Assembly: GCF_032397745.1 (NCBI RefSeq)
Contig: NZ_CP135921.1
Span: forward strand, 7,614,501 to 7,678,500
DNA from: Bradyrhizobium prioriisuperbiae
GTDB lineage: Bacteria; Pseudomonadota; Alphaproteobacteria; Rhizobiales; Xanthobacteraceae
Direction of reading: 5' to 3'
DNA: 64,000 nucleotides
Below are positions 1 to 9,791 of the stretch, piece after piece. Position 1 is the stretch's first letter. The number at the start of each line of letters is the position of its first letter. The notes beneath the pieces were generated by a model. It did no database searches and was not told the origin of the DNA. It saw only the letters and a list, made by a program, of their open reading frames with translations. Position numbers and translations under genes: made by a program.

Positions 1-1
1 T

Positions 2-607
2 ATCGATGGGGCCAATCTCTACGCTACCGCCAAAACACTGGGTTTCGACATCGATTACAAAAGATTGCTGCGCGAATTTCAGGGTCGGGGGACATTGGTC
101 CGCGCATTTTACTACACCGCGATTATCGAAGATCAGGAATATTCCTCGATTCGTCCGCTGATCGATTGGCTCGACTACAACGGCTACACCGTGGTCACCA
201 AGGCGACCAAGGAATTCGTCGACCAGGCCGGCCGCCGCAAGGTGAAGGGCAACATGGACATCGAGCTCGCCGTGGATGCCATGGAGCTCGCTGAACATGT
301 CGACCAGATCGTGCTGTTCTCCGGCGACGGCGATTTCCGCTCGCTGGTCGAGGCCGTTCAGCGCCGCGGCGTCCGCGTCACCGTCATCTCGACGATCGCC
401 AGCCAGCCGCCAATGATCGCGGACGAGTTGCGCCGTCAGGCGGATGTGTTTACGGATCTGGTTGAATTGCAGTCCAAACTGGGACGCGATCCGGCGGAGC
501 GCCCTGCTCCGCGCGACCATCGCGAGCCTCGTCACACGCCGCAGTTCCTCCAGCGTAGCACCAGCACGATTGCGCCCAGAGGCGATGAGGAAGAATTCGA
601 CGACTGA
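2..607 (+). CDS. NYN domain (LabA/DUF88-like) putative RNase, 5' partial
   Basis: The reading frame is open from the first bases of the window, so the start codon lies upstream. The first visible residues (IDGANLY) are the classic N-terminal acidic motif of NYN/PIN-like domains. A second acidic cluster (GNMDIELAVDAMELA, near residues 82-96 of the visible part) and the motif LFSGDGDFRSLVE with paired acidic residues follow, as expected for a metal-dependent ribonuclease fold. The last 50 residues are charged, proline- and arginine-rich and probably disordered. The family is linked to RNA turnover, but the target here cannot be told. The next gene overlaps its 3' end. The domain call is firm; the biological role is not known. 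Confidence 0.88.
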   Translation: MDGANLYATAKTLGFDIDYKRLLREFQGRGTLVRAFYYTAIIEDQEYSSIRPLIDWLDYNGYTVVTKATKEFVDQAGRRKVKGNMDIELAVDAMELAEHVDQIVLFSGDGDFRSLVEAVQRRGVRVTVISTIASQPPMIADELRRQADVFTDLVELQSKLGRDPAERPAPRDHREPRHTPQFLQRSTSTIAPRGDEEEFDD

Positions 608-1298
608 GGTGACGAAACAGAGCCGGCGGTCCTCCGCCGGCCCTGTTTCACATCGCGTTGCGCTCGAATCAGAACCCGGCCGAGACTGCCCGCTGTGTCC
701 CCGGCTGGTGGCGTTTCGGGAGGAGCTTCGTGCACGTGAACCGCACTGGTTCAACGCCCCTGTCCTGCCGTTCGGCGACCGCGAGGCCGCACTCCTGATC
801 GTCGGGCTCGCGCCCGGCCTGCAGGGCGCCAATCGCACCGGCCGCCCCTTCACCGGCGACTATGCCGGCGATCTGCTGTACGGCACGCTGCTCGAATATG
901 GCTTTGCGCAAGGCGTCTATCAGGCCCGGCCCGATGATGGATTGCAGTTGGTCAATTGCCGGCTTGGCAATGCGGTGCACTGCGTGCCACCGCAGAACAA
1001 GCCACTGCCGATCGAGATCAAGACCTGCCGCCAGTTTCTCACCGCAACCCGCGACGGCATGCCAAACCTCCGTGCCGTGGTGATGCTCGGCCGCGTCGCT
1101 CATGATACGACGCTGAAAGCGTTTGGCATTCGCGCGGCGGAGGCGCCGTTCGGTCATGGCGCCGAACATCAGGCCGGCGAGATCCGCCTGTTCGACAGCT
1201 ATCATTGCTCCCGATACAACACCAACACCGGTGTGCTGACACCCGACATGTTCAGAGCGGTGTTTGCCAGGGTGAAGGCCCATCTGGCCACGACTTAG
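585..1298 (+). CDS. Uracil-DNA glycosylase, family 5 (UDGb-like)
   Basis: The protein carries the N-terminal cysteine pair CPLCPRL, expected to hold part of a 4Fe-4S cluster, and the family motif GLAPGLQGANRTGRPFTGD, typical of family 5 (UDGb) enzymes that remove uracil and other deaminated bases. Further cluster cysteines (NAVHCVPP, KTCRQF) and the C-terminal DSYHCSRYNTNTG, with the catalytic-loop histidine, are present. Start choice: the ATG at 585 overlaps the upstream NYN gene by 23 nt; a GTG at 609 would give a protein eight residues shorter. No in-frame start lies between 612 and the conserved region, so a strong hairpin at 615-648 falls within the coding sequence. The family call is solid; the exact start is uncertain. 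Confidence 0.88.
   Translation: MRKNSTTEVTKQSRRSSAGPVSHRVALESEPGRDCPLCPRLVAFREELRAREPHWFNAPVLPFGDREAALLIVGLAPGLQGANRTGRPFTGDYAGDLLYGTLLEYGFAQGVYQARPDDGLQLVNCRLGNAVHCVPPQNKPLPIEIKTCRQFLTATRDGMPNLRAVVMLGRVAHDTTLKAFGIRAAEAPFGHGAEHQAGEIRLFDSYHCSRYNTNTGVLTPDMFRAVFARVKAHLATT
615..648. terminator. Strong GC-rich hairpin after the NYN stop codon
   Basis: A stem of six A/C/G pairs, one mismatch and eight GC pairs (GCCGGCGG/CCGCCGGC) closes a four-base loop and ends in CTGTTT. It lies 8 nt after the NYN stop and looks like a terminator, yet it falls inside the only usable 5' end of the glycosylase gene. It could attenuate read-through between the two genes. Confidence 0.5.
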
Positions 1299-1334
1299 TT
1301 AGAGCGCTTCAAATCCGTTCAAGGATAAAGTCAC

Positions 1335-1356
1335 GCGCCGGCGTGATCGCCGGCGC
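1335..1356. terminator. Hairpin between convergent genes
   Basis: A perfect 9-bp GC stem (GCGCCGGCG/CGCCGGCGC) with the loop TGAT lies between the convergent stop codons of the glycosylase (1298) and the tannase (1377). There is no clear T-tract, so factor-independent termination is only a suggestion. Confidence 0.4.
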
Positions 1357-1376
1357 GCGCACCTCACGGCCCGTAC

Positions 1377-3164
1377 TCACGGTCCATATTGGGGGGCCGG
1401 CGTCTGGTTGAAATCATGGTCGTGATCGTCAACACAGCTAAAATTCGCCGCAACGGCGGTGCTGCCGCTCCCCTTGTATTTTGCAATCTTGGGGAAAACG
1501 CAGAGCGGCCGGGTCATCTGGACAGCGGGCGGCGTATCGTTGACGAATTTGGTGGCGAGGATCGTTTCCGGCGCCACGCCCGTCTCGACCCAGGTCACCA
1601 GCGGGGTGAGCGCGTCGAACACGTTGGGGCCCGGGCCGCCGGAACAGTGGTACATCCCCGGCATCATGAACAGTCGGGCATAGTTCTGCGTCCTGCGGAG
1701 CGCCGAATTTCCACCGAACGTGAAGCCCACCTGCTGGACGCCGCGACCGTCGTCGTTCTGTTGCAAGCTAGCCTCTTGAGAGCCGAAGCCATGCCCGTGG
1801 CGCTCTACCAACGCGTTGAAATAGTTGATGCTGCTCTGCGCGGGAATAAGCGGATCCGCCCAGCCGTGATACATGATGAGCTTGCCGCCCTGCTCACGGA
1901 ATCTGCCGAGATCGGTGCTGGTCGCGTTCAGCACCGCGGCAAGCTGATTGTCCACGGTGCGGATGTCGCGATGGAAGTCGAAGTTCGCGAAGTTGGTGGC
2001 GCTGGCCGGATAACCAAAACTCGGGCCGAACACCCAGTAGAACAAGCCGTCGAAGGCCGGCTCCGGAAGCTTCTCCTGAAATGCGAGCCCCAGCGCCAGG
2101 ACATTGTCGGTCTCGTTGCCGCGCGGGGAGCCGGGATTGACAAGCTCGCCGGTCACCGGGTCGATGGTCCCCCGATAATAATTCCGCATCGTCGTGACCT
2201 GATCGGCCGTCAGGCACGCCGGCGGCACGTTGCCACCCGTGCACTGCAGCACCTTGGGATCGAAACGACAGTCGCGCGGATCGGTCAGGAACGGATCGGT
2301 GCCGACCCCGCCGTCGCGGCCCGCGCATTGCGCGAGCACTGCCTTGTTGATCAGCGACATCTGGCCGGGCTGGATCAACCGCCCCGGACTGGCATGGGTG
2401 TTCTGCCACACTGAAAGCCCAGCCATGTGCAGGTGCGTGCGGTTGAACGCCGCCGCGCCGGCCAGGATGCCGTCATAATCGTCGGGGAACCGCTGCGCCT
2501 CCATCAGCGCGTTCTGGCCGCCGGTGGAGCATCCAGCGAAATAAGCCTTGCCGGCGTTCCGCCGATAGAACGCGTCGACGATCTTCTTGCCGTGCACCGT
2601 CATCAGGTGGATCGCACGGTAGCCGAAATCCTTGATCCGCTCGGGATGCCCGAACAGGCCGGTCGAAGGCGCCGCCTGGTCACCGAACTGGATTGCCAGG
2701 GGATTGCCCATGTTGCCGTTCGAGCCGCAATAAAGCGGGCTGCACCCGGAAACGCCGGTGCCGAGATCGCTGTTGGTGGAGGCAAATCCGCCCTGGATGC
2801 CGCTGGCGAGCGCGCTATAGCTGATGACACCCTGGAAGCCGCCGCCACCTGTGCCGAGAAAGCGCCCGTTCCAGGTCGTTGCCGGGAGCCACACCTCGAT
2901 CTTGATCGAGGAGTCGGACATCGGCGTAAGGGTTGCCGTGACGCGACAGAACGCGGGCAGCCCGGTGATGGTTTGCGGCGGGTTGGAACCGGGCACCACG
3001 AACACGCCGGTCGTGTTGTCGGTGGCCGAGGTGATGGTCGCGTGTTCAAGAGCCAACGATTGCAGATTGGTACATGGGGTCGCCGCGGCGGGCGTGCTGC
3101 CAACAGCGAGAAAGGCAAGCAGGGTCATCGCCGCGCCGACAAGACAAGGTCGCTGACGCATCAT
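1377..3164 (-). CDS. Tannase/feruloyl esterase family protein, secreted
   Basis: The 595-residue protein begins with a Sec-type signal peptide (basic MMRQR, hydrophobic stretch, AxA-like end near residue 28). It carries the complete CS-D-HC signature of tannase-type serine esterases: AGCSTGGQ with the nucleophile serine, HGWADPLIP with the catalytic aspartate, and MYHCSGG with the catalytic histidine next to its cysteine. Such enzymes hydrolyse ester bonds of galloyl or hydroxycinnamoyl groups in plant material, or of related aromatic and terephthalate esters. Length fits the family. It stands alone; the neighbours do not indicate a substrate. It is probably periplasmic or exported. Confidence 0.9.
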   Translation of the reverse strand: MMRQRPCLVGAAMTLLAFLAVGSTPAAATPCTNLQSLALEHATITSATDNTTGVFVVPGSNPPQTITGLPAFCRVTATLTPMSDSSIKIEVWLPATTWNGRFLGTGGGGFQGVISYSALASGIQGGFASTNSDLGTGVSGCSPLYCGSNGNMGNPLAIQFGDQAAPSTGLFGHPERIKDFGYRAIHLMTVHGKKIVDAFYRRNAGKAYFAGCSTGGQNALMEAQRFPDDYDGILAGAAAFNRTHLHMAGLSVWQNTHASPGRLIQPGQMSLINKAVLAQCAGRDGGVGTDPFLTDPRDCRFDPKVLQCTGGNVPPACLTADQVTTMRNYYRGTIDPVTGELVNPGSPRGNETDNVLALGLAFQEKLPEPAFDGLFYWVFGPSFGYPASATNFANFDFHRDIRTVDNQLAAVLNATSTDLGRFREQGGKLIMYHGWADPLIPAQSSINYFNALVERHGHGFGSQEASLQQNDDGRGVQQVGFTFGGNSALRRTQNYARLFMMPGMYHCSGGPGPNVFDALTPLVTWVETGVAPETILATKFVNDTPPAVQMTRPLCVFPKIAKYKGSGSTAVAANFSCVDDHDHDFNQTPAPQYGP

Positions 3165-3323
3165 ATCTGTCCTCCCTGATTGTTATCTTTGTGGGGACCG
3201 ACAGGCTAACCGATCGATATGACAACTCAAGGATGATCGCGTGCAAGGTATCAATATGGGTCAGCGTTCAACCGAAACGGGGATCTGACTTGCGACTGCC
3301 GCTGCAAGGCCCTCCGTCCGTGC

Positions 3324-4286
3324 TCAAACCTGTCCCAGCAAGCCCTTCAGCACATCGGCACCGAGTTCGGCACGCCACGGTGGATCGGCCCCGGGGCGGC
3401 TGCAGGTGAAGGCCGCGCAGGTGGCCGCGAACGACAGCACGCGGCGAAGCTCATCGGCGCTGGCGTGCGCCAGCGAGGCCGGACCGATCCGCCCGATCGC
3501 CTGCAAGGCGAACAGCAGCGCGGCCTGGAAACTGTCGCCGGCCCCGACGGTGTCGGCGACATCGACCTGTGGCGCCGCAACATCAACCGTGCCCGCCCTC
3601 TTGTGCCAGGCCTGGGCACCCCGGCTACCGCGTGTCACCACCACCAGACCGGCCCCGGCCGCAAGCAGCGCTTTCGCCTTGGCGGCGTGATCGCCGTCGC
3701 CATAAAGAAACTCGAAGTCGACATCCGACATGCGGACGATGTCAGCCGCCGCCGCGAACGCTTCCATGCGCTCAAGATAGCGTGCCTTGTCCTTGACCAG
3801 ATCGGGCCGGCAGTTCGGATCGAATGAGACGGTCGCAGCCCCCCGCGCATCGCGGACCATGGCGAGCGTTTCCGCCGCTCCCGTCGAATCGACCAGGGTG
3901 GTCGAGCCGACATGGACGGCATCGATCTGTCCGAATGGGATGGCGTCGTGCCGGTAGGTCCAGCTGCGCGATGCCGTGTGCGCATCGTAAAACGCATACT
4001 GCGGCTCACCACCCACATGGCGCACGAACGCGAGTGTCGTCTGATGGTCGCTGCGTGTGGCAAAGCGCAGGTCGACGCCCGAGGCCTCCGCGTGGCCAGC
4101 GACCATGCGCCCGAACAGATCGGTGGAGATACCGCCGACGAATCCCGCCACTGCGCCAAGACGCGCCATGCCCACCGCGATATTCAGGCAGGAGCCACCG
4201 ACCACGGGGACCAGCGCATCCCGCCCGTCCACGGCCGTCACCGGCAGGAAATCGACCAGAGCGTCTCCGCAACTCAGCAGCATCAT
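3324..4286 (-). CDS. PfkB-family sugar kinase (fructokinase-like)
   Basis: The protein shows the ribokinase/PfkB fold motifs: an N-terminal SCGDALVDFLP strand, the GGSCLNIAVGMARLG substrate-lid region, FDPNCRP, and the C-terminal DTVGAGDSFQAALL with the GAGD anion hole and catalytic aspartate. I start at the tandem ATGs 4286/4283, which match the usual family N-terminus; an ATG at 4322 would add 12 residues with no obvious function. It is the last gene of a leftward polyol cluster, separated from the dehydrogenase by two palindromic repeats. The likely role is phosphorylation of the ketose made by the upstream SDR (fructose, tagatose or xylulose); the substrate cannot be read from sequence. 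Confidence 0.85.
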   Translation of the reverse strand: MMLLSCGDALVDFLPVTAVDGRDALVPVVGGSCLNIAVGMARLGAVAGFVGGISTDLFGRMVAGHAEASGVDLRFATRSDHQTTLAFVRHVGGEPQYAFYDAHTASRSWTYRHDAIPFGQIDAVHVGSTTLVDSTGAAETLAMVRDARGAATVSFDPNCRPDLVKDKARYLERMEAFAAAADIVRMSDVDFEFLYGDGDHAAKAKALLAAGAGLVVVTRGSRGAQAWHKRAGTVDVAAPQVDVADTVGAGDSFQAALLFALQAIGRIGPASLAHASADELRRVLSFAATCAAFTCSRPGADPPWRAELGADVLKGLLGQV

Positions 4287-4391
4287 ACAGGCCCGGTTTC
4301 GTGTCAGCCCTTTGTCGTCCATGCTCGCATCGCGGTTCGGCCTGGATCGAGATTCCGCGTTAGTCGCGCGCTCTCCCGGCTCAGGATTAGC

Positions 4392-4472
4392 TCGAGTGCC
4401 GCCGACCTGAAGTTCCTGCATTCCTTGCAGCAAACTCAACCCAGGAACCTCAGATCGAAAAGCGGCACTCGA
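4392..4472. repeat. Imperfect palindromic repeat (REP-like), copy 1
   Basis: Left arm TCGAGTGCCGC followed by CGACCTGAAGTTCCTG pairs with the right arm CAGGAACCTCAGATCG ... GCGGCACTCGA, with a four-base TTTT bulge (AAAA as read on this strand) and a central loop. It overlaps the far upstream region of the kinase gene and sits 12 nt from a second palindrome of similar architecture. Confidence 0.75.
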
Positions 4473-4483
4473 ATCATAGACTT

Positions 4484-4562
4484 GCTAGTGCCCCTTATGC
4501 ATCCGAAGTTCGTGTCAGAGGGTGCTGCGATGTATCACGAATTTCGGATGCGGGGCACTAGC
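4484..4562. repeat. Imperfect palindromic repeat (REP-like), copy 2
   Basis: Arms GCTAGTGCCCC / GCATCCGAAGTTCGTG and CACGAATTTCGGATGC / GGGGCACTAGC form a long stem with a four-base TTAT bulge on the left arm. It abuts the stop codon of the SDR gene directly, so the hairpin would end its transcript or protect it from 3' decay and could lower kinase expression. Confidence 0.8.
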
Positions 4563-5348
4563 CTACCAGCAAGTGTAGCCGCCATCGACCAGAACGACAC
4601 TGCCGGTCATCAGGCTGGCGGCATCGGACGCCAGGAAAAGGACGACCGAGGCGATTTCATCCACCTCGCCCATCCGCGCCATTGGGGTGCCGCCGATCCA
4701 GGCCTCGTACATCTTCGGGCTGTTCTTGACGAACGCATTGAGAGGGGTCGCGATATAGGTCGGTGCCACCGCGTTAACGCGGACACCCCGGGCGCCCCAC
4801 TCGGCCGCCAACGACTTGGTGAGGTGATGCACCGCGGCCTTCGAGGCATTGTAGTAAGCCTGTTCCTGCGGCTTGTTGACGATGAAGCCGGACATCGAGC
4901 CGATATTGACGATCGCGCCCGATTTCTGTCCCAGCATGTGCTTGCCGAAGGCGCGGCAGCACCAGAACGTACCATTGAGGTTGACATCGATGACGTTCAG
5001 CCAGTGCTCGTCAGTGACGGTTTCCGCTGGTGTCTCGCTGCGCGCGATGCCGGCATTGTTGACGAGGATATCGACCTTGCCGTAACGGGCGACCACTTGA
5101 TCCGCTACTTCGGTGACGCGTTTGGAATCCGTCACGTCCATGATGATGATTTCCGGATCGTAGCCCGCCGCTTTCAGCTTGGCATGGCCCGCTTCCGCCA
5201 TCGCCGGATCACGATCGGCAACGATCACCTTGGCGCCGGCCTCCGCCAGCGCTTCGGCGCTGGCCAGACCGATGCCCTGCCCGGCTCCGGTGACGAGGGC
5301 AACGCGGTTGCTGAGCCTGAATTTTTCCAGATACATTTTCTTGTTCAT
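4563..5348 (-). CDS. SDR-family polyol dehydrogenase (galactitol/D-arabinitol type)
   Basis: A classical short-chain dehydrogenase of about 261 residues: the NAD-binding TGAGQGIG near the N-terminus, DVTD, the structural NNAG, the catalytic serine in NIGSMSG and YYNASK with the catalytic tyrosine and lysine. The N-terminal FRLSNRVALVTGAG and the terminal VDGGYTCW recall galactitol dehydrogenase of Rhodobacter. The ATG at 5348 (or 5336) gives the usual length. It follows a complete polyol-type ABC transporter and precedes a sugar kinase, which fits oxidation of an imported sugar alcohol to a ketose. Which polyol is used is inference from context. Confidence 0.85.
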   Translation of the reverse strand: MNKKMYLEKFRLSNRVALVTGAGQGIGLASAEALAEAGAKVIVADRDPAMAEAGHAKLKAAGYDPEIIIMDVTDSKRVTEVADQVVARYGKVDILVNNAGIARSETPAETVTDEHWLNVIDVNLNGTFWCCRAFGKHMLGQKSGAIVNIGSMSGFIVNKPQEQAYYNASKAAVHHLTKSLAAEWGARGVRVNAVAPTYIATPLNAFVKNSPKMYEAWIGGTPMARMGEVDEIASVVLFLASDAASLMTGSVVLVDGGYTCW

Positions 5349-5444
5349 CCTGTTTGACAGATCGTCCAGCGGCAAAGCGCACGTCCCAGCCCGTGCGCGT
5401 TCCCCGTTCATCCAGCGGCATTCAAGACCAGAGCAGCGCGCCGC

Positions 5445-6452
<1,008 letters not shown>

Positions 6453-6472
6453 GATCTGTCGCCTCCGCGTTG

Positions 6473-7303
6473 CTATTTGACGGCGCCAAAGGTCAGGCCG
6501 CGAACGAGTTGTCGCTGACTGAACCAGCCGAGGATGAGGATGGGAGCGATCGCGAGCGTGGACGCCGCCGACAGCTTCGCCCAGAACAGGCCTTCCGGAC
6601 TGGAGTACGACGCGATGAAGGTGGTGAGCGGCGCGGCCTCCAGGGTCGTCAGGTTCAGGGTCCAGAACGCCTCGTTCCAGGCTAGAATGAAGTTGAGCAG
6701 CAGTGTCGATGCCAACCCCGGGACCGCCATCGGCGTCAGAACATACACGAGCTCGCGGCCGATGGTGGCGCCATCCATTCGCGCCGCTTCAAGGATGTCC
6801 TTGGGGATTTCCTTGAAGTAGGTGAACAGCATCCAGATCACGATCGGCAGGTTGCCAAGGCACAGCAGCATGATCAGACCGACGCGGCTGTCGAGCAGGC
6901 CAAAATACTTGAAGATCAAATAGATCGGCACCAGCACACCCACCGGCGGCATCATCTTGGTCGACAGCATCCAGAGCAGGATGTCCTTGGTGCGCTTGGT
7001 CGGCGAGAACGCCATCGACCACGCCGCCGGCACCGCAATCAGCATCGCAATCAGGGTCGAGCCGCCGGCAATGATGACGGAATTCAGCGCATGGTGGAAA
7101 TAGTCGCTGCGCTCCTGCACGGTAGCGTAATTTTCGGTGGTCCAGTGGAAAACCAAAAACACCGGCGGCGTCGCGAAGGCGTCGAGTTCGCTCTTGAAGC
7201 TGGTCAGGATCATCCACAGGATCGGAAAGAAGATCATGAACCCGAACAGCCAGGCCGCCGCTGTCGACACCACCACCTGCCTTGTCGTCACCATCCGTGC
7301 CAT
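6473..7303 (-). CDS. smoG: Polyol/sugar ABC transporter permease (MalG/SmoG type)
   Basis: A 276-residue inner-membrane protein with about six hydrophobic segments, starting with [22 protein letters not shown], and the EAA coupling motif [13 protein letters not shown] (around residue 190), which contacts the ATPase. It is the MalG-like partner of the permease encoded just upstream, whose stop codon is 3 nt away. This tight spacing indicates coupled translation. Family membership is clear; the transported sugar alcohol is inferred from neighbours. Confidence 0.88.
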   Translation of the reverse strand: MARMVTTRQVVVSTAAAWLFGFMIFFPILWMILTSFKSELDAFATPPVFLVFHWTTENYATVQERSDYFHHALNSVIIAGGSTLIAMLIAVPAAWSMAFSPTKRTKDILLWMLSTKMMPPVGVLVPIYLIFKYFGLLDSRVGLIMLLCLGNLPIVIWMLFTYFKEIPKDILEAARMDGATIGRELVYVLTPMAVPGLASTLLLNFILAWNEAFWTLNLTTLEAAPLTTFIASYSSPEGLFWAKLSAASTLAIAPILILGWFSQRQLVRGLTFGAVK

Positions 7304-7306
7304 GGG

Positions 7307-8185
7307 TCAGGCCTCCAGGTTCCGTCCGACGATCCGCACCAGGAAGAACGCCACGATGTTGGCGATCACCACCGCCACCAGGCCGCCGGCGGATGCATTG
7401 CCGACGTCGAACTGAATCAGCGCCTGGGAGTAGATCAGGAATGCGATGTTGGTGGTCTGCAGGCCGGGTCCGCCGCCGGTGGTGACGAAAATCTCGGCGA
7501 ACACGGTGAGCAGGAAGATCGTCTCGATCAGGATCACCACCGTGATGGGACGCGCGAGGTGCGGCAGCGTCAGATAGATGAAGGTCGACACCGCTCCGGC
7601 ACCGTCCATCTCGGCTGCTTCCTTCTGCTCCCCATCCTGCGACTGCAGCGCGGTCAACAGGATCAGTGTCGCGAACGGCAGCCATTGCCAGGCCACGATC
7701 AGGATGACGGCGAGCATCGGCGCGTCGGTGAACCAGTCGATCGCCGGCAGACCGAAAAGACTGGCGATCCAGGCAAACAACCCCGAGACCGGGTGCATCA
7801 GCAGGTTCTTCCAGACCAGCGCGCTGACAGTGGGCATCACGAAGAACGGCGCAATCACCATCAGCCGGACGATGTTGCGGCCGATCACCGGTTGATCCAG
7901 CAGCAAAGCAAAGGGCACGCCAAGCAGGATGGTAATGGCAAGCACCGCGCCGACCAGCACCAACGTGTTTTTCAGCGAGGCAAGGAAGGCGGGATCGGTG
8001 AGAAAGTACTGAAAATTCTCCAGCCCGACAAAACTTTCCGATCCCGGATCGAGCAGACTGTAATGCAAGGTCGAGAAATAGATCGTCAGCGCCAGCGGAA
8101 CGATCATCCAGATGAACAGCAGGATCACGGACGGCGCCAACAGCATCCGTGCGAGACCTTGGGTCTGTTGTGTCGCCATCGCCAC
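7307..8185 (-). CDS. smoF: Polyol/sugar ABC transporter permease (MalF/SmoF type)
   Basis: A 292-residue protein with six predicted membrane spans (for example LLAPSVILLFIWMIVPLAL near the N-terminus) and the EAA-type loop EAAEMDGAGAVSTF around residue 190. It is the MalF-like half of the CUT1 permease pair. It is separated by about 107 nt from the binding-protein gene, and this gap holds a hairpin, a common way to keep the binding protein in excess over the membrane components. Confidence 0.87.
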   Translation of the reverse strand: MAMATQQTQGLARMLLAPSVILLFIWMIVPLALTIYFSTLHYSLLDPGSESFVGLENFQYFLTDPAFLASLKNTLVLVGAVLAITILLGVPFALLLDQPVIGRNIVRLMVIAPFFVMPTVSALVWKNLLMHPVSGLFAWIASLFGLPAIDWFTDAPMLAVILIVAWQWLPFATLILLTALQSQDGEQKEAAEMDGAGAVSTFIYLTLPHLARPITVVILIETIFLLTVFAEIFVTTGGGPGLQTTNIAFLIYSQALIQFDVGNASAGGLVAVVIANIVAFFLVRIVGRNLEA

Positions 8186-8204
8186 CTCCGTTTTCGGGAG
8201 AAAA

Positions 8205-8241
8205 GGCGGCCATCCTGTCCCGAGGGAACGGGACGACCGCT
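8205..8241. promoter_or_regulatory. Intercistronic hairpin after binding-protein gene
   Basis: The perfect stem GTCCCG/CGGGAC with a six-base loop is extended by weaker pairing on both sides (GCGGCC with GACCGC). It lies between the substrate-binding-protein stop and the first permease start, and could protect the 3' end of the processed binding-protein message. Confidence 0.45.
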
Positions 8242-8292
8242 GAGTTTACGGCTCGGGAGGGTGAGCCGACGGGCAGATCGCTTATCGGACGC

Positions 8293-9609
8293 TTACTTGA
8301 TGTAACCCGCGCGCTTCATTTCACGTTCGGCCGCGGACTGCGCAGCCGTCAGCGCCGCATCCACCGAACTCGACCCCGACAGTGCGGCGGAGAACTGCTG
8401 ACCGACGGTGGTGCCGATGCCCTGAAATTCGGGTATAGCCGCATACTGCACACCGACATACGGCACCGGCTGCACGGACGGCTTGTTCGGATCGGCCGCA
8501 TCGATCGAAGCTAGGGTGAGCTTCGCGAATGGTGCGACCTTCAGGTATTCGGGATTCTGGTAGAGCGAGGTGCGCGTGCCGGGCGGCACGTTGGCCCAGC
8601 CTTCCCTGGCGGCAACCAGTTTGGTGTAGCCCTTGCCGGTGGCCCAGGCGATGAACTTCACAGCCGCCTCGACCTTCTTCGATCCCGCCGGGATCGCGAG
8701 ATTCCAGGCCCACAGCCAGTTGGCGTTCTTGCCGAGCCCGGCGTTCGGCGCGAGCGCAAAGCCGACCTTGTCGGCCACTTGCGATTCCCTCGGATTGCTG
8801 ACGAACGACGCCGCCACGGTGGCATCGATCCACATCGCGCATTTGCCGGAGTTGAACAGCGCCAGGTTCTCATTGAAGCCGTTCGAGCTCGCGCCGGGAG
8901 GGCCTGCGGCTTTCATCAGATCGACGTAGGTCGACAGGGTCTTCTTCCATTCGGGTGAGTTGAACTGCGGCTGCCATTTCTCGTCGAACAAGCGCGCGCC
9001 GAACGAATTGGACATGGCGGTCAGGAATGCCATGTTCTCGCCCCAGCCGGCCTTGCCGCGCAGACAGATGCCATAGACGCCGGCGGTCTTGTCGGTGAGC
9101 TTCTTCGCCGCATCGATGATGAAATCCCAGCTCGGCTTTTCCGGCATGGTCAGGCCGGCCTTCTGGAACAAATCGGTGCGGTACATGGTCATCGAGCTCT
9201 CGCCGTAGAACGGCGCCGCATAGAGCTTGCCGGAGACGGTGACCGCCTCGCTGATCCGCGGCAGGAGGTCGGCGGCGTCGTAATCGGCGCCGAGCTTGTC
9301 CAGCGGAACGAGCCAATCCTTCTTGGCCCAGATCGGCACCTCGTAGGTGCCGATGGTCAGAACGTCGAACTGGCCGCCCTTGGTGGCGATATCCGTGGTG
9401 ACGCGCTGGCGCAGCACGTTCTCCTCCAGCGTCACCCATTTGACCGTGATGTCGGGATTCTTGGCCGTGAACTCGCCCGCCAGGGCCTGCATGCGGATCA
9501 TGTCGCCGTTGTTCACGGTGGCGACGGTGAGTGCCGTTTGTTGGGCAATCGAGGGGACCGAAACGATCAGCGTAGCCGCGCCCAGCAGAGCGCCAAGGAC
9601 GTGTTTCAC
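8293..9609 (-). CDS. smoE: Polyol/sugar ABC transporter substrate-binding protein (SmoE type)
   Basis: The 438-residue protein starts with a Sec signal peptide (MKHVLGALLGAATLIVSVPS, cleavage after IAQ). The mature part begins with a strand typical of extracellular solute-binding family 1 (TALTVATVNNGDMIRMQALAGEF) and contains family motifs such as PFYGESSMTMYRTDLF. It is a periplasmic receptor for a sugar or sugar alcohol and the first gene of the transporter block. Two 14-bp palindromes 35-67 nt upstream of the start probably bind the regulator encoded next door. Confidence 0.88.
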   Translation of the reverse strand: MKHVLGALLGAATLIVSVPSIAQQTALTVATVNNGDMIRMQALAGEFTAKNPDITVKWVTLEENVLRQRVTTDIATKGGQFDVLTIGTYEVPIWAKKDWLVPLDKLGADYDAADLLPRISEAVTVSGKLYAAPFYGESSMTMYRTDLFQKAGLTMPEKPSWDFIIDAAKKLTDKTAGVYGICLRGKAGWGENMAFLTAMSNSFGARLFDEKWQPQFNSPEWKKTLSTYVDLMKAAGPPGASSNGFNENLALFNSGKCAMWIDATVAASFVSNPRESQVADKVGFALAPNAGLGKNANWLWAWNLAIPAGSKKVEAAVKFIAWATGKGYTKLVAAREGWANVPPGTRTSLYQNPEYLKVAPFAKLTLASIDAADPNKPSVQPVPYVGVQYAAIPEFQGIGTTVGQQFSAALSGSSSVDAALTAAQSAAEREMKRAGYIK

Positions 9610-9643
9610 GGAGACCTCCCATTTTCGCGCCTTGAGCCCGTTT

Positions 9644-9657
9644 TGAGTATATGCTCA
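9644..9657. promoter_or_regulatory. Putative SorC-family operator, site 1
   Basis: TGAGTATATGCTCA is a near-perfect palindrome 35 nt before the binding-protein start. It differs by one base from the reverse complement of the site at 11442-11455 upstream of the HAD gene. Confidence 0.65.
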
Positions 9658-9662
9658 CGCGT

Positions 9663-9676
9663 TGAAAATATGTTCA
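9663..9676. promoter_or_regulatory. Putative SorC-family operator, site 2
   Basis: TGAAAATATGTTCA follows site 1 with a start-to-start distance of 19 bp, close to two helical turns. It shares the TGA-NNATATG-NTCA pattern with the other two sites. Confidence 0.55.
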
Positions 9677-9791
9677 CACCAGCCTATGGACTTGTCAAGG
9701 CGAGATCGCAGCCATCCGCAACCGCGCAAGGTCCCGCGGTGCGGCCGAACGCATTCCGCCAGGGGGTCGGTGGCCCGGCTTGCGGACATGA

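Noticed and set aside
3912..5357. 481-codon plus-strand frame opposite the kinase and SDR genes
   Set aside because: It runs through both palindromic repeats and two recognised genes in antisense; no motif supports it.
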